Source of the DNA: Chamaecrista fasciculata
Taxonomy: Eukaryota > Streptophyta > Magnoliopsida > Fabales > Fabaceae
Direction of reading: 5' to 3'
NCBI GenBank assembly: GCA_003254925.1
Contig: QANZ01035623.1
Location: forward strand, 10,583-74,582
DNA: 64,000 bases
In this document: positions 45,001-55,789 of the stretch, one piece after another
Position numbering within the stretch: position 1 is the first letter of the stretch
Layout: every line of letters starts with the position of its first letter
Translations under genes and position numbers: made by a program
Notes under the pieces: generated by a model
The model's input: only the letters and a program-made list of their open reading frames with translations
Told to the model about the DNA's origin: nothing
Database searches by the model: none

Positions 45001-45500
45001 CCTATATATATATATATATATACACCTTTCACCTCGTTTCGAATTTTAGCTTCTACATGACTACATCATCATCAATCATTGAATGAATGGCAAAAGGATC
45101 ATTTGAAGTGAAAAGAAACGAAATGTACCATTTTAATATTTTTTTTTGAAAAAGAATGTGTTCGGCGAAATGTATGGAAATTATACCAGTGAAACTTCAG
45201 AGGATTTGGCATTTTACTTAACTTTTGAGGGGAAGCTATGTGGAAATAATGTAATTTTGAAATATAAATTATTTTAATAAATTGAAATATTCTTTACTTT
45301 TATTCTATTTCTATAATTACTTTGTTTTTTTTTTCCACTCCCTCTCTTAGTCCTTCTTAACTCTAATTACCTGCTTTATTAAGGGCATGAATGTGAGTAA
45401 AGTCAAAATTGACAGCAATTCACTGACCTAAGAACAGATATGCATATTGATTTTAAAAACAATGAAAAATAATAAATGAATCTAATCAAGTTATGGAAGC
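45001..45500. other. Intergenic AT-rich DNA
   Basis: An (AT)n microsatellite lies at about 45003-45022. Nothing else is recognised. Confidence 0.45.
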
Positions 45501-46188
45501 TAGGGGTGAGCATTGTGACCCGCTAACCCGCAAAAACCAACCCAATCCGCAGCCACGGGCTGGGTTGGGTTGGGTTCAAAATTCTCAACCCCCACATCTG
45601 CGGGTTGGTCTGCGGGCTGGAGGTTTATGAACCCAACCCAACCCGTGAACCCGTAAATATAATAATATTTATATGTTTATAATTAATTACTAATATATAT
45701 AATATATTATAAAGTAAACTAACAATTTGGTCCTTAAAAGATCACCGAAATAACAAATAGGTCCCTGGAAGATTGAAATGTATAATTTAGTCCTTGAAAG
45801 ATTAAAATGGTATACTAATTAATCCTTTTTATGGACTAAATAATATACCTTTTTGATCTTCCAGGGACTAAAAAGTATACCATTTTGATCTTTCAGGGAC
45901 TAAATTGTATAATTCAATCTTTCAAGGACCAAATTGTTAGTTTACTTTGTATTATATATGATATAATGAACTTTGCCTGAAAAGTTGAAAAACAATGTAT
46001 TATTTTGTTGTTAAAAAAAAAAAATTCAACTCGCGGGTTCAACCCAACTCAACCCGCAGTTTTGCGTGTTGGGTTGGTTCGGGTTGAATTTTAGAAACTG
46101 CAAAACCCAACCCAACCCGCAGATTGATGTGCGGGTTGAGCTGGGATTTTCCCTTGACCCGCCCCTACCCAACCCGCGCTCACCCCTA
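45501..46188. mobile_element. hAT element of the TAGGGGTGAGC family, copy 1
   Basis: It starts TAGGGGTGAGCA, ends GCTCACCCCTA, and is flanked by a perfect 8-bp duplication, ATGGAAGC (45493-45500 and 46189-46196). Subterminal GGGTTGGGTTGG and CCAACCCAACCC runs are dense on opposite strands. A Mutator-like MITE is nested at 45712-45947. No transposase. Confidence 0.92.
45712..45947. mobile_element. Mutator-like MITE nested in the hAT element
   Basis: It starts AAGTAAACTAACAATTTGG and ends with the inverse. Flanks TATATTATA and TGTATTATA match at eight of nine positions. Same family as 7806-8071. Confidence 0.8.
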
Positions 46189-46620
46189 ATGGAAGCCTAT
46201 CAATCCAATATTCTTTTGTTATTAGTCTATATTTTGAGGCTTAATTTTTACTAATCTAGACTTAGTTGGCATTATGCACATGACTATAGTAAAAAAAAAT
46301 GTTTCATAAGAATATTATATTCACAAAATTTTAAATTTAAGAATCAAGATTTTATTTAAACAATATCAAATCACTTTAGGGGTGTACCGACCCTTGCAGA
46401 GCCACCGGGTCCGGCCGGGAAAATTTTTTTTTTAAAAAAATATTTATTCATTCTATATATATTTTAAGTTGTATATATTAGTAAAAAAATTAATTTTAGA
46501 TCAATTTAATGATATTTTTATTAAAAAAGATATTTAATTTGACTTAATTGTTAAAAAAATATTTTTTTAATTAAGATTTGTATATTTTTAATATACAATT
46601 GATATTTTTTTAAGTTTAAC
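46189..46620. other. Intergenic AT-rich DNA
   Basis: No gene. A short GC-rich scrap, CCACCGGGTCCGGCCGGG, near 46402-46419 resembles the end of an unplaced element. Confidence 0.4.
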
Positions 46621-46844
46621 AAGTTTAATCCAATAATAAATTAAAATTATCTAAAATATAATTTTTTACTTATTATTAATATAATAGATGTCGTTATTTT
46701 TATATTTATATTATTAAACCTTTGTTCAATATTATTAATTAAAAGGTTTAATAATATAAATATAAAAATAAAGACATCTATTACATTAATAATAAGTAAA
46801 AAATTATATTTTAGATAATTTTAATTTATCATTGGATTAAACTT
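46621..46844. repeat. Near-perfect inverted repeat, arms of about 103 bp
   Basis: 46621-46723 and 46742-46844 are inverted copies (AAGTTTAATCCAATAATAAA matched by its complement near 46825-46844) with an 18-bp spacer. Part of the right arm recurs at about 47000-47065. It behaves as a foldback or MITE, but no target duplication was found. Confidence 0.82.
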
Positions 46845-48012
46845 ATTCAATTTAAAAAATTGTTCATTAAGTTTAATCCAATGAAAAATTTTAATTTATC
46901 ATTAAGTACTTAATTTTATATTTTAGATAATAAAATTTTAATTATTAATGTACACATTCATTGTAAAATTATAAAAATAAAATAGTAATATTTAATAAAT
47001 GGTTTAATAATATAAATATAAAAACAAATACATCTATTACATTAATAATAAGTAAAAAAAAATTATATTTTGTTTAAATAAGATTAATAAATTTAACATT
47101 AAAAAATCATAAACCTTTTATAATAATTATGAAAAATATGAAAAGATTTTAACTTTTAATTTTTTTTTAAAATATATTTTATAACTAATAGTACTTTAAA
47201 AAAATTTTAAGTAAATTTTATTTTTTTTAATTTAAAAATAGAATTTGCAGCGATTGGTACTGTTGCAAAGAATAAAATACAACCAAAAAAAGTAAGTTAG
47301 CAACACTTTAAAAGTGTTGCAAAGTAAAAAAAAATTAAAAAAAAAAACGTATATGCAGTGGCTAACATAAGTTTTAAAAACTTGTGTGAGCTTGCACTTG
47401 AAATCGTGCTGGGCATGCACGATTTCAGTCTGTCTGAGACAGACTGAGTCAATCTTTCTGAGACAGATCGACACCGTGCTACTCAGTCACGATTTAAGTG
47501 TCAGATTTTTTTTAAAAAAATTTATGTATGTCGATTAGTGCCACGTGGCATTATATGATTGGCTGAGGAAGATTAAAATCGTGTTTGCCACCTGCGTATC
47601 CCATTTGGGAAAATAAGAAAATTTGTTGAGTATTGGGATATATAATATATTTTAGTATATTATTTAAATAAAAGCATGAAATTTAGATTTAAAATAATGA
47701 GTTTTTTTTTCGGTGAGAGATACTGAGTTATTAGTTTTTTTTATTTTGGTCAGAGATATTGAGTTATTAGTCTCTGATTGCGTTTTGATTCTTATTGCAT
47801 TAGATTGGCCCAATTTTCAAACAAAAGGGCTCTCAAAAATAACGAAGGCCCAAAGGAATTAGCACGGTTTGGAGCTGAAGAACAGAGGGAGTGAAGTGAC
47901 CTTAGGTGAGCATTTGGATTGATGGGTCGTGATATGATCATATATATGATAGTGAGAAAGGCCAAATTATTTTGTGCTTTAACCTGAAAGTATTTCAAAA
48001 GTTGAAAAAATA
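46845..48012. other. Intergenic DNA, no gene
   Basis: Very AT-rich to 47230, then an unassigned mixed region. Around 47390-47480 there is an imperfect hairpin (GCTGGGCATGCACGATTTCAG, GTCTGTCTGAGACAGACTGA). A direct repeat GAGATA(C/T)TGAGTTATTAGT lies at about 47718-47735 and 47754-47771. The minus-strand frames have no recognisable domain. Confidence 0.4.
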
Positions 48013-48809
48013 GGTTAAATGTTTAAATTGGTCCTTCAGTTCATTTTGTCCTAAATGTTTCAAAATGTTCAAATTAGCCGGTCCTAAATATAATGTTGCC
48101 ATTTAGTTTCATTTTAGTTCCAAACTACTTAATGTGGTCATATATCTCTCTTTTCATGTTCGAATGTAACAAGTTCAAGGCTACGTGTTGTTTTTGACAA
48201 TTACTTTCTTTATACAATTGGGATCATAAGCAAACAAGCTCAAATTGAGTCCCAAAAGTGAGTCACTCGTTTCACAATCAAACAAGCAAAGTTGGTCATA
48301 TCACTCTCATTTTAAGTCTAAATGCGACGAGTTCGAAGTTACGAGTTACTTTTAACGGGTCCTATTTTTGCTTAATTGGGACCGTCAACAAATGAGGTCA
48401 AATCAAGTTTGAAAGTGAGTTTAGGACCAATTTTTCATAATTTGTTACTTTTTGGTCTCAAATCACATTTGAGCTCGAGTTGATCTCATTAACGTTTCCA
48501 ACTAGGCAAAAAAAATGACTTGTTAAGAGTAACCTATAGTTACGAACTCGTCGCATCTGAACTTGAAACACGAGTAATATAACCAACTTCGCTTGTTTGA
48601 TCATGAAATGAGCGGCCCACTTTCAAGACTTGATTTGTCCTCGTTTGCTGACGACTTTAATTGAATAGAGAATATACTTGCCAAAAGCAACACATAGTTA
48701 TGGACTCGTTAAATTTAAACTTAAAACAAGATAGATATGACTACATTAAAATGTTTGGGACCAAAATAAAACTAAATGACAACATTTAAAACCAATTTAA
48801 ACACTTGAC
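48013..48809. mobile_element. Mutator-like MITE-type element
   Basis: It starts GGTTAAATGTTTAAATTGG, ends CCAATTTAAACACTTGAC, and is flanked by near-identical TTGAAAAAATA/TTGAAAAATA duplications. Long arms mirror each other, including AGGACCAATTT and CGTTTCACAATCAAACAAG-type blocks. No coding content. Confidence 0.68.
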
Positions 48810-48928
48810 TTGAAAAATAAAATAAAAAACACAAATAATTACAATCTTTGGAGAATAAATCAATAACTATAATCAAACGGATTATAAAGAAAATTAATTT
48901 TTTTAAAAAATGTCAAAACTTTAAATTG

Positions 48929-49475
48929 GTCCCATATGGATGGGGTAGATTTTAAATTGGTCCTAAATGTTACACTTGTTTCAGATCGGTCCAACATATT
49001 TTTATAATTTTTTAAATTAGTCTCAAACTTACTTTCGAGACGCTATATGATTTCATCTGCTAATTTTTTATATTTTTATAATTTTTTAAATTAGTCGCAT
49101 TAGTCTCAACTAGGCAGAGAAAGAACTATTTAAGAGTTAACACATAATTTTGAACTTGTCGCATTTAGACTTGAAATGAGATAGATATGACCAATTTCGG
49201 TTATCTGATTGTGAAACGAACAATCCGCTTTCGGGACTCAATTTGACATCTTTTGTTGATGATTTCAACTGGATAGAGAAAGTACTCGTCAAAACTAAGC
49301 CTTGTTCTAGATTCGTCGCATTTGATTAAAATAGAGAGATATGATCACATATTCATTAGTTTGGGACTAATTTAAAAAATATAAAAACATGTAATACCAA
49401 ACTAAAACAAATGAAATATTTAGGATCAATTTAAAATTTATCCCATATACTAGGGATCAATTTAAGGTTTTGACC
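48929..49475. mobile_element. Related MITE-type element
   Basis: The left end GTCAAAACTTTAAATTGGTC is mirrored by GATCAATTTAAGGTTTTGAC. Flanking TTAAAAAA-type duplications are weak because of composition. The internal words match 48013-48809. Confidence 0.58.
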
Positions 49476-49632
49476 TTAAAAAAGTATGGAAGCTTGAAAA
49501 GCATAGATGGGTAAGTAGACTTCTTAAACTTGACATTTTTAATATTCTTGAAGTTAGATGCTAACAGTTGAGTGGTCCAAATTCAAAAAAATTAAGAAAA
49601 TGATACATTTTATACACTGAGAAACTAACTTT

Positions 49633-49951
49633 TTTTTTTTTGTGGACAAAGAAAGGCCTAAGCCTACACAGCAACAAGCCGTGGGAAACAGACTCCCCTC
49701 AAATCGGCAGAAAACCTGTCAATATATACAACCCACAGGGCAAGAATTAAACTTATGAAGAGAGAAATCTAAACTATGGCCATGATTAGCCAACCAGTCA
49801 GCGACATATTCGCCTCAGCATAATATCTTGAGCTCAACAAAGCTCTAGAGATAGTGCTATCAGCGTTGCAAACCTTCCCATCATCAAAGCAGAAAGAACA
49901 ACGCAGAACCCAGACGTTCCAGATAATTAGGAAAACAAACTTTAGCTTCCA
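49633..49951 (-). mobile_element. 5'-truncated LINE, 3' end of ORF2
   Basis: A T-run at about 49633-49641 marks the poly-A end of a minus-strand insertion. A 13-bp target duplication, AGAAACTAACTTT, flanks it (49620-49632 and 49952-49964). In one frame the minus strand reads ADWLANHGHSLDFSLH, the typical end of a LINE RNase H domain, preceded in another frame by WNVWVLRCSF. A frameshift separates the two. Non-autonomous. Confidence 0.85.
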
Positions 49952-49964
49952 AGAAACTAACTTT

Positions 49965-51536
49965 AAAAACTTCAAAGAATTCCAACTTGTTAGGATCAAA
50001 ATTCAAAGCATTTAAACATCATGCAAGATTGGAAAACGAATAGAAGAAATGAGAGGTGGGACCCATAGAAATGAGAGGTAGGAAGAAGGATCCAAGAGTT
50101 TGCGAACGTGTCCTAGTTTCTTAAGTTTTTACATTGTAATGAAGTGAGTGTGATTGAATATACTCCTATAAAAAGTGACGCACGATTAAATGCTAACACT
50201 TGCATTAAGTATTTGTTTAGCTATGTTTCTTTTTCAACATAACATAATTGTAAGTTTTGGTATTGGCGTGTGTATCTCTTTCTTGTTGGTTAATAAAATT
50301 GCTTCTTTTGGTAAAACAAGAAAAAACACAATTGTAAATTTTAGAAGTTGATGACAAACAGGTTTTTTGAATTTTCCACTTCTATTAGTTAGGATTCTTA
50401 ATTTTTTTTTTCATAGGTATCCTCTAATGGAGACAATTCTATTTGAACTATGATTAGACACTAAATGTGGACATCTTTCTTGGTCAAGATTTAAACTTAG
50501 ATTTATTATATTATAGGAGACTAACATCTTCTGGTCGACTCAACTCTTATTGATGGATCCTTAAATTTTAAAAGTTGATGAATTCTCTCAACTTTTAAAT
50601 AAGTTGATAGATATATTTTGTGAGCTTTCAGTTTTTATTACTTAACACTTCTAAATAATTTTATTTTAATTTTTTGAAAATTCAAGGACTATTTTTTAAC
50701 TTATTTAAAAGATAAAAGAATTGATATGTCAACTTTTAAAACTGAGTAATCTCAAGCAATATAAATTAAAAACTTATAATTCCGTCATCTGAGCACAACA
50801 TTCTGTACACAAACTTGTAAAATGACGATATGAGGTAAGGAATGGTATATGTTTGTTAAATGGAAACAAAATTGAATATTTTTTTTCTACAATTGAAAAT
50901 GTTGTCATCACATTCTTCTCTCATTATCTTTCACTCTCCACTACTACATTTCTCTATAATCACGCACGCATGTCTTGTAACTCTCAGTAGTGATGTTTTG
51001 ATGTGACAAACTATCTTAGTGATTTTATATGATTTGAAGTTTAGTGTTGTATTGACATGAGTACTGTCACATGTATATCTGATACAATATAATACACAGC
51101 TTGTTCTTTAATGTATGTGGTGATGTACTTCTATATATATGTTGTGATGCCATATCCTTAATTAAGATTTCAATCGGATATTGTTATTCTTGGTTTCATT
51201 CAATATTGCTTTTTGGTAATAGTAAATGTGTATATGAAACCATGACAATTTTTAGAAGAAGAGTTTGAGAGTACATCCTTTTTAAATGAGCACAAGATAT
51301 GGTTGTAGGGCTCTCTCTTGTTTGCTGTTTGAAATGACACATATGTCCGTGCCTCTCTATTTCTTAATTCTGCTTATGCCGTTTCTTACTGGGTAAGGTA
51401 ATGCTATGAGTGATTTGGATCATTGAGATGGGCACTCTAAATCTCTAACATTTTGCTTTGAAACATACTCAGTAGAGGGATTGTTTGAACTTTGATCATT
51501 TATAGGAGAGTGAATGCAAGGGAATTTAAAAATTAG
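49965..51536. other. Intergenic DNA, no gene
   Basis: About 1.5 kb without an open frame, RNA gene or complete element that I can recognise. Confidence 0.45.
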
Positions 51537-51714
51537 GGTAAATTACACTTTAATACCTTGTTTTATGGACCAATTTTATTTTGGTACCCTATTCTTTCAC
51601 TATTTGTTACCTTGTTCTATCTTTGTTAGGGTACCAAAGTGTTAACGGTGTAAAGAACATGGTACAAAAATGATAATTTTTGAAAAAACAGGGTACCAAA
51701 GTGTAATTTACCCT
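51537..51714. mobile_element. Compact MITE of the TTTGGTACC family
   Basis: It starts GGGTAAATTACACTTTAATACC, ends CAAAGTGTAATTTACCC, and its two halves are complementary nearly throughout. This is the simplest copy of the family. Confidence 0.72.
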
Positions 51715-51727
51715 TAAATATATAAAC

Positions 51728-51763
<36 letters not shown>

Positions 51764-52298
51764 TACATGGCCTTCTAGAATAAGTCGATGTAGATCAATA
51801 GTTGCACTAAGAATCAAATCTTCATGGGACTCCGAGATGGAGGAAAAAAGAAGAAGAAGCTAATTTTATCCTTGCTTTTCCCCCCTTACATTTAGCTTCT
51901 TTCTTTTTAAGCAGCTGTGAGGCATGATGGTCTACTTAGAATTTCTATACAACATTTTCATACCAATATATAACAGCATGCACTGATCTTTTGTGTACAT
52001 AACATATATAGAGATAATATGCTTACATGGGAAGTTATGTATGTTTTGAGGAACTGAACTCAATCTAGTTGTGCAAATAATTACTCAAATCAAATCAGAG
52101 AGCAGTTTTATTTGAGGAATGTAAAAGCAAATAGCTTTAAGACTGATTTATATGTATGAAAATTAGCAAAAAACATCTTAGCTTTCTTGCTTAGTCAAAA
52201 AAAAAAAAAGGAAAAATCTGGACTGTGAAGTGATAATTGATAAAGCTGAGACTCTGACATCAGAAAATTGATTATTAAATCTGAAAGGTATTTATGGT
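51715..52298. other. ACP 3' flank
   Basis: An (AT)n tract lies at about 51730-51761. The region nearest 52298 is probably the 3' untranslated region of the ACP gene (minus strand). No other gene. Confidence 0.45.
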
Positions 52299-53540
52299 TT
52301 AGGACTGAGCCTTGATCTTCTCGATCAGATCAGCAGCATCTTGAACGGTAGAGATATTCTCAGCTCCTCCTTCTCCAATGGAAATGCCAAATTTCTCTTC
52401 CAAAGCCATCATAATCTCAACCTGTATACAATAATGAACAAATGTAATTTATCAAAACAGAAGAAGCAGTCTAATAATTTAAACATTTCTTAAAGGTAGA
52501 AATACAGTCTATCATTATATTAATATATTTTCCTATAATATGAGTACGTATAATTAAGATAACTTAATAGAGTCTCACAGTGTCCAGAGAATCAGCACCC
52601 AAATCTGCAAATTTAGTTTGGGGAGTCACAGTGCTTTCATCAACAGAAAGTTGCTTTGAAATGGTGCTTTGGACAATTTGCAGAGTTTCTGGCTGAGCCT
52701 GCACATTGTAACTTGTAACTTTGTAAGCATATATAAAAACACATATAAATAAATGGGTCAAAGTGCACTTTTGATCCCGTATCTTTTGCTCAGTTCTCAA
52801 TTTGGTCTCGTATATTTTTTTTTACACTTTTGGTTTCATATCTTTTGGTAAAGTTACAAAATTGGTCTCTTATTTTTACAAAAGGTTATACATTATAGGA
52901 CTAACGATGAAATTTTTTGTAAAAATATGAGCCCAAATCTGTAACAAAAATATATGTGACCAATTCTGCACCTGACCAAAAGGGCAACAAAAAAGAATAC
53001 GCATCAAATTGAGATCCGAATAAAAATTATGAGACTAAAAGTGCACTTTGACTAAAACTATCTAATTGGTCTGGTTGTGTGTTTTTTTTTCCTACTTTGA
53101 GATTAACGTTATCGGATCGAACAAGTATTTATTTTAATAAGAGATATGGGATGAGAGAGGTATACAATAGAGCAAGAGATTTTAGTCCCAAAACTGCCAG
53201 AAAGTGAGAATGTTGTTGTTGTTGCCTTCTTTAATTGAACCTTGCTCACAAGTCTTACTCCTCCAAACATAGAACTTCTCTGCATGTTAAAATAAAATTA
53301 GACAAGCAATCAATATATGGATTTAAGACATAACATAAAAATAGAATGAAATTTTCTATTTGGCAACATTAAATTTATTCATCTTTCAACACCAACAAAA
53401 AAAAAATCATAGATTATTTACGATCATCTTACAAGTGTAGATAGGCTGTTAGTTCCACGATTTCCGGTGGTGATTCCGACGCCGGAGTTGAAGGAAAGGG
53501 AAGCCATGGCGGATGGAGTGGAAAGAATAGTAGAAGCCAT
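52299..53540 (-). CDS. Plastid acyl carrier protein, four exons
   Basis: Exons on the minus strand are 53433-53540, 53166-53279, 52579-52698 and 52299-52421 (36, 38, 40 and 40 codons, then stop), all phase 0 with GT/AG borders. The product has 154 residues. Residues 1 to about 73 are Ser/Thr-rich and basic without acidic residues, a typical chloroplast transit peptide. The mature part begins near [10 protein letters not shown] and contains [20 protein letters not shown], where Ser111 of the DSLD motif carries 4'-phosphopantetheine. An acidic recognition helix and FGISIGEG and ADLIEKI complete the four-helix fold. ACP carries growing acyl chains for stromal type II fatty acid synthesis. A second in-frame Met exists at codon 12, but the first gives the normal transit peptide. 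Intron 2 contains a MITE. A GC-rich palindrome lies 320 bp upstream. Confidence 0.93.
52756..53053. mobile_element. MITE in intron 2 of the ACP gene
   Basis: The ends GGTCAAAGTGCACTTTTGAT and AAAAGTGCACTTTGACT are inverted repeats. The halves are complementary (for example CTCAATTTGGTCTCGTAT). It makes up 298 of the 467 bp of the intron and leaves both splice sites intact. Confidence 0.82.
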
Positions 53541-53623
53541 GGCTTATGAAAATGCTAATGTTGCAGAAGAAGAATATAGACAGCACTTAATTAGTTTGCA
53601 ACAACTTGAAAAGGACTAAGAGA

Positions 53624-53629
53624 TATATA
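53624..53629 (-). promoter_or_regulatory. ACP TATA box
   Basis: On the minus strand, CTTATATATCTC lies about 85 bases before the start codon, so a short leader is expected. It is the best TATA match between the start codon and the palindrome. Confidence 0.55.
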
Positions 53630-53860
53630 AGAAGGAAGTTTGGGATTGAGAATGTAAATATATATAAATTGAGAATAGCTTTTAATTGTGTGAGGTTGAA
53701 TGGATCGATGATATCAAAGACAAGATGCTTAGTGAATAGTGAGGCATGAAATGGACGGAGTGTCCCATGAAAGTCCTAAAAAGAAAAGGCACCCACATCC
53801 ACATGCATATGCCCTTTTATTTATTTGTACGTACCTTCCCTTTATATGCCGGATTTTTCA

Positions 53861-54020
53861 GGGAACGGATCCCCTGCCGTACCGCAGGGCGTGCGGTGCG
53901 GTGCGGCAGGGGCCAATGAGAATGCGCCACGTGGCGCCACGTGTGCAAGTGGCGCCACATGGCGCACTCCCATTGGCCCCTGCCGCACCGCACGCCCTGC
54001 GGTACGGCAGGGGATCCAAA
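53861..54020. mobile_element. GC-rich palindromic foldback element upstream of ACP
   Basis: 53867-54017 is an almost complete palindrome: GGATCCCCTGCCGTACCG at the left equals the complement at the right end, with one 5-bp indel and a few mismatches near the centre. It is about 70% G+C in a 30-35% region. The centre holds two CACGTG cores. Flanks GCCGGATTTTTCA (53848-53860) and GCCGAATTTTTCA (54021-54033) differ by one base and look like a target duplication. Open frames across it are a by-product of composition. Confidence 0.82.
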
Positions 54021-54034
54021 GCCGAATTTTTCAA

Positions 54035-55120
54035 CTTTTTCTTCTTTGTTGATCAATTCAATGTGACCTTACCAAATTAGAGGGCTATTTATTTATATGT
54101 TTTGTGTATTTTCCCCCTAAATATTTATACTAAGCCAATCTTCTAAACTAAAATAACAGATTTTAAAATTACAAATTTACAATCTTATTATTGTTAGAAA
54201 CGTTTTGATTAGACAAAGATATAAAGAAGATAGTTGCAATAGCAACTGCTTTCTCAGCCGTCAAAGCGTATGTTTTCACTTTTAAGGTACATGTAAAATT
54301 ATATTTTTATACACTTCTTAAGATAAAAATACATGATTCAACGATTGAGAGAGCAGTTTTTTTTGCAACCACCCTCTCTATAACATTGTCCTTCAAAATT
54401 TAAAAGATATAGGCATAAATATTTTAGTGTGAGAATTTTTTTTAATTTTATGATCTTGGGTAACTTAAATGAGATTAATATCCATTTGTAATGTAAAAAT
54501 AAATAAGTGAGGGAAATACATTATTAGAAAAGAAAAATAAATGTTCTTATTTGAAGGGGTTTTTTTACTGGTATTTCATGCCCAAGTTCGCAACTTTATC
54601 TTCTTTGAGAGTGATTAATACAATGAAAGAGAGACGATTCGAAGGTTTGTTGTCTTCCTAATGAAACAATGACTATGAAATTTTTAAGTGTTAACAATAA
54701 TTTTAGTATATAACTTGTTCCTCTATAATCAAGATCGATCCTTCTTTTTTTTTCTAAAAAAGAAAATTTTTTACGCCATTGCCGCCAAATTTTTCTTCAA
54801 AATTTTAAATAGCTGTCTCAAATCTCAATATATATAAAACTTATTACTTCTAAAATAATAATAATAACTTAACTTGATCACTTATTTTTATTTTTATATT
54901 AAAACACTATTTCATCAACTAATTACTATTTTTTTTTTAAAAAAACAATATATATATATATATATATATATTTGAGTTTAACTTACCCAACAATCAAGTG
55001 TCATAGACATTAATTCATAGAATATCCCGTAGGCATTTTGATTATTCATTGTTCTTAGTTTAATTGGCGAATCATATTAATATTATTTTATACAAGTTAA
55101 AACCCCATAGTTTTATATGC
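54035..55120. other. Intergenic AT-rich DNA
   Basis: No gene. An (AT)n tract lies at about 54950-54970. Confidence 0.45.
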
Positions 55121-55129
55121 ATGGGCTAG

Positions 55130-55545
55130 ATTTCACTTTGGGCCTATAATCTTCTTTTGTTTCAAACTAGTCCTTTATGTTTCAATAACTTTTTATTTAT
55201 GATCTCCAAAGTCACTTCTCAGAATATAATTTGATCTCATTTATTGATGATTTGATTTTCACCGGATATATATAAAAATTACTTGTCAAGAGTAACCCGT
55301 AACTCTAAACTCGTCATATTGAAACTTGAAATGAGAAAGATATGACAAACTTTCATTGGTTTAAATGTGAAACAAGCAACTAAATTTTGAAGCTCAATTT
55401 GATGGTTCCATCTAGATAGAGAAAACATTTTTCAAAAACAAACTATAACTCTTGACTTATCGCATTCCAAATTAAAATAAGAGATATATGACCATATTTA
55501 TTTGTTTTAAGAATTAAGGACTAAAATGAGATTTTAGCTTTTTAT
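55130..55545. mobile_element. Degraded MITE-type element
   Basis: The left end TAGATTTCACTTTGGGCC is mirrored by GGACTAAAATGAGATTTTAG. Internal words (CTCGTCATATTGAAACTTG) are shared with 48013-48809. Confidence 0.4.
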
Positions 55546-55623
55546 ATATCATTCTCGAGTGTGGTATTGCCGTATTGGAATAAGCGACATGGATGAACTG
55601 AATTTACGGATCGAAAAAACAAA

Positions 55624-55696
55624 GGGGATGTAGCTCACATGGTAGAGCGCTCGCTTTGCATGCGAGAGGTACGGGGTTCGATACCCCGCATCTCCA
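55624..55696 (+). tRNA. tRNA-Ala (anticodon TGC)
   Basis: All arms fold. The acceptor GGGGATG pairs with CATCTCC and includes the G3-U70 pair that marks alanine tRNAs. The D arm is GCTC/GAGC, the anticodon stem CTCGC/GCGAG encloses TTTGCAT (anticodon TGC, reads GCA), and the T arm is CGGGG/CCCCG with loop TTCGATA. The A box (TAGCTCACATGGTAG) and B box (GGTTCGATACC) are intact, and an oligo-T terminator begins at 55697. It lacks encoded CCA and introns, as expected for a nuclear gene. The sequence looks functional. Confidence 0.95.
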
Positions 55697-55789
55697 TTTT
55701 CCTTTTCTGTTCTCTTAGACTTACAACAAACACCATCTCTCACTCTTTTTGAGTTTTTTCATTAGAACAAATGATATATTTTAATATCG

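Noticed and set aside
53739-54080. ORFs on both strands across the palindrome upstream of ACP
   Set aside because: They exist because a GC-rich palindrome has few stops; the translated words repeat in all frames.
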